A DNA stretch of 64,000 nucleotides from Flavobacterium cucumis. GTDB lineage: Bacteria > Bacteroidota > Bacteroidia > Flavobacteriales > Flavobacteriaceae. The notes under the pieces were generated by a model. It made no database searches, was not told the DNA's origin, and saw only the letters and a program-made list of their open reading frames with translations. The position numbers were made by a program, and so were the translations under genes. Where the stretch lies: assembly GCF_900148835.1 (NCBI RefSeq), contig NZ_FRYK01000001.1, positions 806,001-870,000 of the forward strand. Reading direction: 5' to 3'. Within the stretch, counting starts at the first letter, position 1. Each line of letters starts with the position of its first letter. Below are positions 23,417 through 31,183 of the stretch, in pieces.

Positions 23417-24568
23417 TTATGCGTTTTTATGGATTAATCGTGTTAGTTTTATAGATAAATCGGTTAGGATGATTTTACTATTTCCGTTTCTTTCAATATG
23501 GTAAATAGCATCTTCTAATTCTATGTAAATATCTGAAATATTAGCGCCATTTACAAACGGAGCAAATTTTTCCAATTCAAATTTTGGCACTTTTGTTTCT
23601 AAGAAAACCAAGTCATTCGCTTGATAATTAAGTAATAAAGCTTGTCTGAAAAAGTGAATGCAATAGTGTAAAAATTGTTTTTGTGTTTCTCTTCCGGTAG
23701 AAGCGATGTTTTCACTCCAAGCAATCAAATCGTTAATGGCGGCGGCATTTCCTTTAGCACGAAAAGCACTTCTCACCCATTCCACAAACCATTCGTCAAA
23801 CGGAAATTCATCGTCTTCTTTTCGTAAAATATGCAAGGCTTTATTATAATTTCCTTCGCTTTGATGCGCGATTTTTTTTGCAATTGTTGGCTCACACTTT
23901 TCACGTGAAACCAAAGCTTCTGCAATTACACTTTCGCTCAAACCAATAAAATCGATTACTTGACAACGCGACAAAATCGTTTGCAACATATCACTAGTGC
24001 TTTCTGTAATTAAAATGAAAACGGTTTTAGCCGGCGGCTCTTCTAATAATTTCAATAATTTATTAGCAGCCGGACCGTTCATTTTATCCGCCATCCAAAT
24101 GATCATAATTTTATAACCGCCTTCGTAAGCTTTTAACGCTAATTTTTTGTTGATTTCAGTAGCTTCATCTACTCCAATTAAACCTTGCTTGTTTTGAATT
24201 CCGAGGTTTTTCAACCAATCAAATAAACTTCCGTACGGACTTTCGTTTAAAAATTGGCGCCATTCTATCATGAAATTATCACTAACTGCATGACTTTTAA
24301 CGCTATCGGTTGTAGCAACTGGAAAAACAAAATGCAAATCGGGATGAGAGAAATGCTCAAATTTTAGGTTACAAGCTGTGTTTTCTCCTATATTTTCACC
24401 ACCAACATTGCCACACAAAATATATTGTGCATAAGCAATTGCCATCGGGAGTGTACCACAACCTTCGGGTCCTACAAACAACTGAGCATGCGGAATTCTT
24501 CCGGCTTCGGCACTCTTAGTTAAGTGATTTTTAATATGTTCCTGTCCTAAAATATCTTTGAATAGCAT
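23417..24568 (-). CDS. holB: DNA polymerase III subunit delta'
   Basis: A 383-residue clamp-loader subunit. The start MLFKDILGQEHIKNHLTKSA is the typical delta'/DnaX opening. The P-loop is degenerate (VGPEGCGTLPMAIAYA), as expected for delta', which does not hydrolyse ATP. Sensor regions (NKLLKLLEEPPAKTVFILIT, about 170-190, then ILSRCQVIDF) are clear. It helps load the sliding clamp at replication forks. A -7 element (TATATTTG, 24573-24580) lies so close to the ATG that the transcript may be leaderless. A parS-like 16-mer (13 of 16) lies at 23897-23912. Confidence 0.92.
   Translation of the reverse strand: MLFKDILGQEHIKNHLTKSAEAGRIPHAQLFVGPEGCGTLPMAIAYAQYILCGNVGGENIGENTACNLKFEHFSHPDLHFVFPVATTDSVKSHAVSDNFMIEWRQFLNESPYGSLFDWLKNLGIQNKQGLIGVDEATEINKKLALKAYEGGYKIMIIWMADKMNGPAANKLLKLLEEPPAKTVFILITESTSDMLQTILSRCQVIDFIGLSESVIAEALVSREKCEPTIAKKIAHQSEGNYNKALHILRKEDDEFPFDEWFVEWVRSAFRAKGNAAAINDLIAWSENIASTGRETQKQFLHYCIHFFRQALLLNYQANDLVFLETKVPKFELEKFAPFVNGANISDIYIELEDAIYHIERNGNSKIILTDLSIKLTRLIHKNA
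23897..23912. promoter_or_regulatory. parS-like site inside holB
   Basis: CTTTTCACGTGAAACC matches the parS 16-mer at 13 positions and keeps the central TTTCACGTGAAA. It may be a weak ParB site or chance. Confidence 0.3.
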
Positions 24569-24572
24569 TTTT

Positions 24573-24580
24573 CAAATATA
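24573..24580 (-). promoter_or_regulatory. -7 promoter element at the start of holB
   Basis: The minus strand reads TATATTTG, a full TAnnTTTG match ending 4 bases before the ATG. Transcription would begin at or next to the start codon. Confidence 0.45.
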
Positions 24581-24662
24581 AAGTAATTTTATTAATTCTG
24601 AATTGAAATTTATAGGAGTCAATCTTTCGAACAGCAGCGGTAGTAAAATAAAAAAAAATTTT

Positions 24663-24679
24663 TTGGCACGTTTTTTGAA
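24663..24679 (+). promoter_or_regulatory. Candidate sigma-54 promoter
   Basis: TTGGCACG, then TTTT, then TTGAA. The -24 part (TGGCAC) is perfect and the spacing fits the sigma-54 consensus TGGCAC-N5-TTGCW. The -12 part has GA instead of the nearly invariant GC. It lies about 200 bases upstream of the 24886 gene. Confidence 0.3.
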
Positions 24680-24804
24680 AACTTTTCATAAATTGCAACT
24701 TTAAATAAGAATGTCGACTAAATTGTTTCTAGTTGTAATTAGTACAAAAAACAAAAGCTAAAATTAGTTATTAACAAAAAAATTGTTGAAAAATAAATTT
24801 TATT

Positions 24805-24835
24805 TTGTTTGTTTTTATTAAATAATATATATTTG
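24805..24835 (+). promoter_or_regulatory. Promoter of the 24886 gene
   Basis: A -7 element TATATTTG (24828-24835) is preceded after 20 bases by TTG (24805-24807). This fits the Bacteroidetes -33/-7 arrangement. Confidence 0.55.
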
Positions 24836-24885
24836 TATTTACGCAAATGAGAAAACTAAAAAATAATTTTAAAAAAAACCACAAC

Positions 24886-25323
24886 ATGAAGGGAATTTAC
24901 TTTGGAATATTATCGCTTTTTTTATTCGGCACCGGAGAAGTTATTGCGCAAAAAGTTGCACCGCCAAAAATTATTATTAATGTTAGAGGAATTTCAAAAT
25001 TCCATGATTTGAAAGAATTACAAGGAATGACTAAGGGTCAATTAATCCCTTTATATAAGGAAAGAGTTAAAATATTATATAACATTTTCCCATATATTGG
25101 AGTGACTCCAAAACCTGGAGTGTCATTTGCTGATTTAGGAATTCCAGCAAGTAAAGAAAATTCTGCGGCACTTGATGAAGAGATTATTAATAGATCTCAG
25201 TTTATTGACAAAAATGAAGCTTTTTTGAATGCGATTTTACCGTATTCGGATACCGCTAATATAATTAATGCAATTCTTTTTTACGAAGAAGTTTTGAAGT
25301 TGTTGAGTAGTTCTCAACTTTAA
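24886..25323 (+). CDS. Secreted protein of unknown function upstream of the gliding locus
   Basis: A 145-residue protein with a signal peptide (MKGIYFGILSLFLFGTGEVIAQ, cut after AQ). It is not recognised as a named family. The mature part contains a basic-proline start (KVAPPKIIINVRGISKFHDL) and a helical remainder with repeated leucines (YEEVLKLLSSSQL at the end). The frame is open 13 codons upstream to an ATG at 24847, but the signal peptide begins at 24886. It is followed after 25 bases by another secreted protein gene, and both lie just upstream of the sprC-sprF block. Confidence 0.6.
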   Translation: MKGIYFGILSLFLFGTGEVIAQKVAPPKIIINVRGISKFHDLKELQGMTKGQLIPLYKERVKILYNIFPYIGVTPKPGVSFADLGIPASKENSAALDEEIINRSQFIDKNEAFLNAILPYSDTANIINAILFYEEVLKLLSSSQL

Positions 25324-25348
25324 ATAAAATATTTTAATACCCTATCTT

Positions 25349-26623
25349 ATGAGAAAAATTAGATTTTTAATTACAGTTATCTTTAGCTGCTCAATGGTTT
25401 GGGCACAACAAGATTTGGGAATCGTTGGGGCTAACAACTGGCTTCAAGGTTGGACATCATTTAAACCATTAACAAACGATTATCCTCAGACAACAAAAAT
25501 ATTACCTAACGTAATATCTGCTGATTTTAAATTATCTAGTTATGAAACTTATGCTTTGGTTGGAGAAGTTTATGTAACTAATAATGCAACTTTAACAATT
25601 GAACCAGGAACGATAATTAGAGCTAGTACAGATGAGTACAGTGCTTTAATCATCACTAGAGGTTCAAAACTTGTTGCTGATGCTTTACCAAACAATCCTA
25701 TAGTTTTTACTTCTTCAAAATCTATTAAGGAAAGAAAACCAGGAGACTGGGGGGGTATTTATATTTTAGGAAATGCACCCATTAATACTTATGGAGGTGT
25801 ATTCAAAATAGAATCGTCTATTGATCCAAGTCTTATCATTGCTGGAGGTTCAAATCCTGCAGATAATTCGGGGGTTATAAAAAATGTTAGGGTTGAGTTT
25901 GCGGGAAGAGGTGCTGATAGAAATTCTGTTTATGACGCTGTTAGTTTTATAGGTGTTGGAACAGGTACTACAATTGAAGCGATTCAATCTAGTTTTTCTA
26001 ATGGAAACTCTTTTAAGTTCGTTGGAGGTAATATCAAAGGAACTAAATTAGTAGCTTACCGATCAAAAAATAGCGATTTTGAGTTAACACAAGGCGTTAA
26101 TTGTGATTTGAATAACGGATTAGTGATTCGATACGCTTTCTTTTCTGCAAACACAGGCTTTAGAGCTGTGAATATCAAGCAATATGAAAACAAAGATTTA
26201 ACTGATTTTTCTAAACCACAAACAAATGTAGTAATGACTAATTTTTCGTTAGTTAATGAGAGTGATGGACAATCAGGTACGAATGGTTTAATTAAAGAAG
26301 CAATTTTTGTCAATAAGGACTGTTCGTTATCTTTAAACAAAAGTATTGTATCAGGATTCGAAACAGCACTGTTGTTTAGTTCAGAAATTGAATTAAAACC
26401 CGAGAATTTAGACAAAGTAAAGCTTAAAAAAGTCTTTATTAATAATTGTGTAAAAAACATAACATCTGAGTTGGGAATTACAGCGAGTGAAGATTTGGAA
26501 TCAAATTATGCTGCTACAATTTATGGAAATGTTTATTCTAAAGTTTTGTCAGCAGATATTTTTAATGATGCTAACAACGAGAGAACTCCAGATTACAGAA
26601 TTAAAATTGGTGGCATAAGATAA
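25349..26623 (+). CDS. Secreted right-handed beta-helix protein
   Basis: A 424-residue secreted protein with a signal peptide (MRKIRFLITVIFSCSMVWAQ). The segment YALVGEVYVTNNATLTIEPG, followed by TIIRASTDEYSALIITRGSKLVADALPNNPIVFTS (residues about 68-125), is the opening of the beta-helix proteins common in Bacteroidetes. GDWGGIYILGNAPIN and GVIKNVRVEFAGRG are further typical coils. No C-terminal type IX sorting domain can be seen, so it may be periplasmic or outer-membrane bound. It is followed by a very strong terminator at 26694-26736, so the next gene is separately transcribed. Confidence 0.7.
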   Translation: MRKIRFLITVIFSCSMVWAQQDLGIVGANNWLQGWTSFKPLTNDYPQTTKILPNVISADFKLSSYETYALVGEVYVTNNATLTIEPGTIIRASTDEYSALIITRGSKLVADALPNNPIVFTSSKSIKERKPGDWGGIYILGNAPINTYGGVFKIESSIDPSLIIAGGSNPADNSGVIKNVRVEFAGRGADRNSVYDAVSFIGVGTGTTIEAIQSSFSNGNSFKFVGGNIKGTKLVAYRSKNSDFELTQGVNCDLNNGLVIRYAFFSANTGFRAVNIKQYENKDLTDFSKPQTNVVMTNFSLVNESDGQSGTNGLIKEAIFVNKDCSLSLNKSIVSGFETALLFSSEIELKPENLDKVKLKKVFINNCVKNITSELGITASEDLESNYAATIYGNVYSKVLSADIFNDANNERTPDYRIKIGGIR

Positions 26624-26693
26624 CAAATCACTTTTTATAACAATTTTATATTTTTTAGTAAAATATTAATAATTGTCTAAAACACTGATAAAC

Positions 26694-26736
26694 AAACACA
26701 TTAAATGAAATATTTCATTTAATGTGTTTTTTTTTT
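26694..26736 (+). terminator. Strong terminator before the sprC gene
   Basis: A perfect long palindrome (arms AACACATTAAATGAAA and its complement, 26694-26729) is followed by a run of T. It separates the beta-helix gene from the sprC-type gene. Confidence 0.85.
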
Positions 26737-26794
26737 AATTATAAAAAAGTTGGTTTTAACATTTTTTTTTGTATTTTTCCACACCAAATCTAAA

Positions 26795-28246
26795 ATGGCC
26801 ATTATGCAGACGTCTTATTTTTTAAGAAAATATCAGTGGTTACTACTGTTTTTAGCGATGTCATCTGTAATGACAGCTCAAATAGTGATTACAAAACCAC
26901 AGCTTACTTTTAGTTTTTTATGTCAAAGTGAGACGGTTAATACAACGCATGATATAACGTTTACGGTTTCTCCAATTGGAAACATAAATTCTGGAAATGT
27001 TTTTAGTTTGGAAATGTCACAAGATAACTTCGCTACAGCACCTGTGTTGATTAATCCAATAGCTGTTGTACAGTCAGGTTCTCAATTTACGATGACTTTT
27101 AGTTTACCGACCAGTACGTTTGGAACGAATCACAGATTAAGGGTAAGAAGTTCTAGTCCCGCATCTGTCAGTCCCGCATCTGATCCTTTTGACGCCTACT
27201 ATATCAAGCATAATCAAGAAATTATGCTTAATACAGCTACGGGAATCAATAATATTTCATTTTGTTCTGGTGGAAGCATAACCCTTTTTATCTTTAATTC
27301 AGGAACCAATTCCTCTCCTCTTTTTTATCCGGAGTTGACTTACGTTTGGAAGAGAAAACAATTACCCAATGATATTGTTGTGGGTACAGGAGCTTCATTG
27401 TCTGTTAATCAACCTGGGGAATACTTTGTAGAAACAAACTATGGTGTATGTACACCATCTTTTAACTCGAGATCAAGGATAGTAACTGTAACCGATCAGT
27501 CTTCTTCAAGTTTGACCATAACTAGTAGTTCTGGAAATCAAATCTGTGAAGGTTCAAATGTTACATTAACAGGAAGTTTGACAGGATCTGCCTATACGTT
27601 TCAATGGTACAATGGAACTGAAGCCATAATAGGAGCAAATTCAAGTACTTATACAACTACTGTAGCTGGAAATTTTAAATTAGTAGCAGATAACGGTACT
27701 TGTTTAGCGGAATCCAATGTGATTGTCTTATCCCCCATTACTTTTAATGTTAGTTTTACCCCATCTGCTCCAATTACATTGAGCCCAGGTCAAACGGAGA
27801 CTATTGTTGTAACAACTTCAGCAACAAATCCAGTTTTCCAATGGTTTAAAGACGGGAATGTTTTGTCTGAAACCTCTAATACATTGATTGTAAATGAAAC
27901 AGGAGCGTACACTTTGATTGTTAATCAAACTACGGGATGTATTGTTAGTGAAGAAATTGAAATTGTAGTCCAAGGCCCTCAAATCAATGATGTGCCAAAT
28001 TTGATAAGTCCTAATAATGACGGTTCAAATGAAAAATGGATTTTACCTACATCCATTACTTCACAAGTAGGAATTAATGTGAAGATTTTCAATGCATCTG
28101 GTAAGATGGTTTTGAATACGGATAATTACGAGAATAACTGGCCAATTAATGAATCTGATTTTGTTGATTCAAATTCCGTTTTTTTCTATATTATCTCTAA
28201 GGGAGACCAAAAAATTAAGCAAGGAACCATAACCGTTATTAAGTAA
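26795..28246 (+). CDS. sprC: SprC-like gliding protein with Ig-like domains and type B sorting domain
   Basis: A 483-residue secreted protein. The signal peptide reads MAIMQTSYFLRKYQWLLLFL and continues to AQ at about residue 29 (ATG at 26804 is an equally possible start). Ig-like beta domains follow, with C-EG--V-L---------YQW-- patterns at about 250-310 and 340-400. The C-terminus is a gliding-motility-type (type B) sorting domain starting at NLISPNNDGSNEKWILP (about residue 405). It would be exported by the type IX system. In Flavobacterium johnsoniae sprC opens the operon sprC-sprD-sprB-sprF, and gene order and gene types agree here. sprD follows after 7 bases. Confidence 0.72.
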   Translation: MAIMQTSYFLRKYQWLLLFLAMSSVMTAQIVITKPQLTFSFLCQSETVNTTHDITFTVSPIGNINSGNVFSLEMSQDNFATAPVLINPIAVVQSGSQFTMTFSLPTSTFGTNHRLRVRSSSPASVSPASDPFDAYYIKHNQEIMLNTATGINNISFCSGGSITLFIFNSGTNSSPLFYPELTYVWKRKQLPNDIVVGTGASLSVNQPGEYFVETNYGVCTPSFNSRSRIVTVTDQSSSSLTITSSSGNQICEGSNVTLTGSLTGSAYTFQWYNGTEAIIGANSSTYTTTVAGNFKLVADNGTCLAESNVIVLSPITFNVSFTPSAPITLSPGQTETIVVTTSATNPVFQWFKDGNVLSETSNTLIVNETGAYTLIVNQTTGCIVSEEIEIVVQGPQINDVPNLISPNNDGSNEKWILPTSITSQVGINVKIFNASGKMVLNTDNYENNWPINESDFVDSNSVFFYIISKGDQKIKQGTITVIK

Positions 28247-28253
28247 TTACGTT

Positions 28254-31133
28254 TTGAGAAAAAGATATTTTTTATTGTTTGCTTCGCTGTTTTTAAGTGT
28301 TGGTGTTTTTTCTCAGGAAAACGCATACAGTTCTTTTGACGTGTCTTTAAGAAATTCGATTAAATTTAATAAATTTTTACTCAATCCTGCTTTTAGTTAT
28401 GCAAGAGAAAGTACTCCTACAATAACTTTAGTAAATAGAAGACAATGGGTTAAATTTGAAAATTCACCCCAACTTTATTTTGCAAATTACTTAGGGAGTT
28501 TGGGCAACAACTCAAGGTTTGGAGTTGGTGTTTATCAACAAAGTTTAGGGCTTTTGAAAAATTTTGGAGGGGTTTTAAACTACGCCTATAATATTCCTGT
28601 TGGTCTTGAATCAAACCTTACTTTCGGTATTAACACGTATTTTTATAATTCAACTTTTGATTTTAGTAAAGTAATTACCGTTGTAGAGGAGCCCTTGTTA
28701 CAAAATCAAAAATCAAATTCTTTGATAGCAATCAAGCCAGGAATAAACCTTGGAACCGAGTTTTTTGATTTTGGTGTTTCTGTAAATAATTTGGTGCTCT
28801 ATAACTTAGCTACAAGTGAAATGGTTAAGGACAATCAAGAGAACAGCTACATGGGGTATGCCATGTACACAGGTTACGTAAACAGTTATAATGATTTCCT
28901 AGAGGATGCTAAATTTTCAACACTATTCTTTGTAGAAAAAAACAAAGACGCTACTGCTTTGGCGGCAAATCTTCTACTAGACATCCCTAATAAAGCATGG
29001 CTTCAAGGAGGATACAATACTTTATATGGATTTTCTGCCGGTGTAGGTATTACATTGTCGGAAAGATTTTCGTTAGGATATAATTACGATATTGGTTTAG
29101 GAGATGTATCCCAATTAGGATCTAGTCATGAATTTTTACTTTCTTACAAATTTGATGAATATGAAGAGAGCAATAGATATTATCAACAAGTAACAAAAAA
29201 ACCAAAGGCAACAACTAAAAAAGTTCCAACCACTCCAACAAAAACTAAAGCGCAAATTGCTAAAGAAAAAGCAGATCAGTTAGCTAATGCAAAATTAGAA
29301 AAAGATCGATTGGCTCGCGAAGCCGCTGAAAAAGCAGAAAGAGATCGATTGGCTGCAGAAGAGGCAGCTCGTTTGAAAGCCGAACAATCAAAAGAAGTTG
29401 TAAATACTCAGGCGGAGATAGATAGGTTAGCAGCAGAAGAGGCAGCACGTTTAAAAGCAGCAGCTGATAAAGCAGCAGCTGATGCAGCAGCACAAGCTCA
29501 AGCTGAGAAAGATAGATTAGCGGCTGAAGCAGAGGCACGTAGAAAAGCTATTAATGATAAAGCCAGAGCAGATGCGGCTAAAGCCAAAGCAGAGCGTGAT
29601 AGATTGGCAAGAGAAGCCGCAGCGAAAGCACAAGCAGAAAAAGATAGACTGGCAGCGGAAGAAGCAGCACGTTTAAAAGCAGCAGCCGATAAAGCCAATG
29701 CAGATGCAGCAGCGAAAGCACAAGCAGAAAAAGATAGACTGGCAGCGGAAGAAGCAGCACGTTTAAAAGCAGCAGCCGACAAAGCCAATGCAGATGCAGC
29801 AGCGAAAGCACAAGCAGAAAAAGATAGATTGGCAGCGGAAGAAGCAGCACGTTTAAAAGCGGCAGCCGATAAAGCTAATGCAGATGCAGCAGCGAAAGCA
29901 CAAGCAGAAAAAGATAGACTGGCAGCGGAAGAAGCAGCACGTTTAAAAGCAGCAGCCGACAAAGCCAATGCAGATGCAGCAGCGAAAGCACAAGCAGAAA
30001 AGGATAGATTGGCAGCGGAAGAAGCAGCACGTTTAAAAGCGGCAGCCGATAAAGCTAATGCAGATGCAGCAGCGAAAGCACAAGCAGAAAAAGATAGACT
30101 GGCAGCGGAAGAAGCAGCACGTTTAAAAGCAGCAGCCGATAAAGCCAATGCAGATGCAGCAGCGAAAGCACAAGCAGAAAAAGATAGATTGGCAGCAGAA
30201 GAAGCGAAAAGAAAACAAATCGAATCAGACGAGTCTAATAGAGCAGTTGAGGCATTCAAGAAAGAAATTGAATTAAAAACAGCAGCATCGGATAGATTAA
30301 CAAAAAGTATTGATTCGATAGTTAAAGACAGAGATAATGACTTAAAGGAGTATTTGCTAGAAAATACGTTGAATGCTGATGGAACTGCTAGAGCACCTAG
30401 AAAGTTTGTTAGTACAGCAGAGTCAAACGCACAGATTCAAAATTTGAAATCTAAAATTAATGCGAATAAAGCTGCTTTTGATAAGTTAATTAGAGACTTT
30501 GAAGCTTCCAATAATCAAAGGATTAAAGATTTGAAAGCTAAAGGCATTTCAGATGCAGACGCAAAATCAGTCAATGATTACTACTTAAAAATGTTAAACG
30601 ATTTAAAACAAAAACGGGACGCATTCAACAAGTTAGAGCAAGAAGCGGATGCTAAAATCCAAAGAATTAAAGAGGAAAAAGAAGCAGAACGATTAAGAAG
30701 GATTAAAAAAGCAGAGTTTGTTGATGAAACGGAAAGAAATTTAACCAACCAACAGTATTTGGAGGCGTTAAAGAAAAACCAAGGAGTAGTAAACGGTACG
30801 AACCCTACAGGAGGAGTAACCCCAGTGAGTGATACAAATACAGATCCGAATGCCGTTATGGACATCCCGATTATTAAGAAATTAAAAGATGTAAATTCGG
30901 GATACTATTTGGTATTAGAAAAGTTCAATACAATCGACGAAACAAAAGCTTATTTAGCTACGGTACTTAAAGAAGGAGGAGGTTCTAATGTAAACTTCTT
31001 CTATAACTTGCATAACAGTACCTACTATGTATATATTTCTCAAGTAGAGAGCATGTCAGCTGCCAACCAAGAATTGAAAGCTAAAGGAACTAAAACGTAT
31101 AATAAAAACATGTTTATTGTAAAAGTAGAATAG
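28254..31133 (+). CDS. sprD: SprD-like protein: PorP/SprF barrel fused to alanine-rich coil and SPOR-like domain
   Basis: A 959-residue protein. A signal peptide (MRKRYFLLFASLFLSVGVFSQ) is followed by a PorP/SprF-type barrel (about 22-300, FNKFLLNPAFSYARES, then VGVYQQSLGLLKN). A Thr/Pro/Lys linker follows, then a long Ala/Lys/Glu/Arg coiled coil (about 330-800) containing about six nearly identical 30-residue repeats with core KAQAEKDRLAAEEAARLKAA. The end (GYYLVLEKFNTIDETKAYLA, then YYVYISQVES) resembles a SPOR domain. It would tie outer membrane and cell wall. The start is TTG at 28254. SprD of F. johnsoniae supports SprB function; the symbol is by position and family. Confidence 0.68.
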   Translation: MRKRYFLLFASLFLSVGVFSQENAYSSFDVSLRNSIKFNKFLLNPAFSYARESTPTITLVNRRQWVKFENSPQLYFANYLGSLGNNSRFGVGVYQQSLGLLKNFGGVLNYAYNIPVGLESNLTFGINTYFYNSTFDFSKVITVVEEPLLQNQKSNSLIAIKPGINLGTEFFDFGVSVNNLVLYNLATSEMVKDNQENSYMGYAMYTGYVNSYNDFLEDAKFSTLFFVEKNKDATALAANLLLDIPNKAWLQGGYNTLYGFSAGVGITLSERFSLGYNYDIGLGDVSQLGSSHEFLLSYKFDEYEESNRYYQQVTKKPKATTKKVPTTPTKTKAQIAKEKADQLANAKLEKDRLAREAAEKAERDRLAAEEAARLKAEQSKEVVNTQAEIDRLAAEEAARLKAAADKAAADAAAQAQAEKDRLAAEAEARRKAINDKARADAAKAKAERDRLAREAAAKAQAEKDRLAAEEAARLKAAADKANADAAAKAQAEKDRLAAEEAARLKAAADKANADAAAKAQAEKDRLAAEEAARLKAAADKANADAAAKAQAEKDRLAAEEAARLKAAADKANADAAAKAQAEKDRLAAEEAARLKAAADKANADAAAKAQAEKDRLAAEEAARLKAAADKANADAAAKAQAEKDRLAAEEAKRKQIESDESNRAVEAFKKEIELKTAASDRLTKSIDSIVKDRDNDLKEYLLENTLNADGTARAPRKFVSTAESNAQIQNLKSKINANKAAFDKLIRDFEASNNQRIKDLKAKGISDADAKSVNDYYLKMLNDLKQKRDAFNKLEQEADAKIQRIKEEKEAERLRRIKKAEFVDETERNLTNQQYLEALKKNQGVVNGTNPTGGVTPVSDTNTDPNAVMDIPIIKKLKDVNSGYYLVLEKFNTIDETKAYLATVLKEGGGSNVNFFYNLHNSTYYVYISQVESMSAANQELKAKGTKTYNKNMFIVKVE
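29686..30205 (+). repeat. Tandem 90-bp repeats within sprD, in a 180-bp higher order
   Basis: A 90-bp unit begins at about 29701, 29791, 29881, 29971, 30061 and 30151. The first, third and fifth copies have GATAGACTGG; the second, fourth and sixth have GATAGATTGG. Other silent differences alternate the same way in most copies. The block is open on the opposite strand also because of its codon bias. Confidence 0.9.
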
Positions 31134-31183
31134 CAACAAACAGATAAAATAATAAAATAACACCAACTTAATTCTGTACCATA

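Noticed and set aside
29686-30205. Regular repeats considered as a CRISPR array
   Set aside because: The units are contiguous 90-bp coding repeats without spacers, and they keep the reading frame.
29498-30259. A 253-codon open frame antisense to the repeats of the SprD-like gene, coding for a Ser/Ala-rich repetitive product
   Set aside because: It is the mirror of the Ala/Lys/Glu codon repeats on the plus strand; the sense frame has a signal peptide and known domains, and the antisense frame has no start context or homology pattern.
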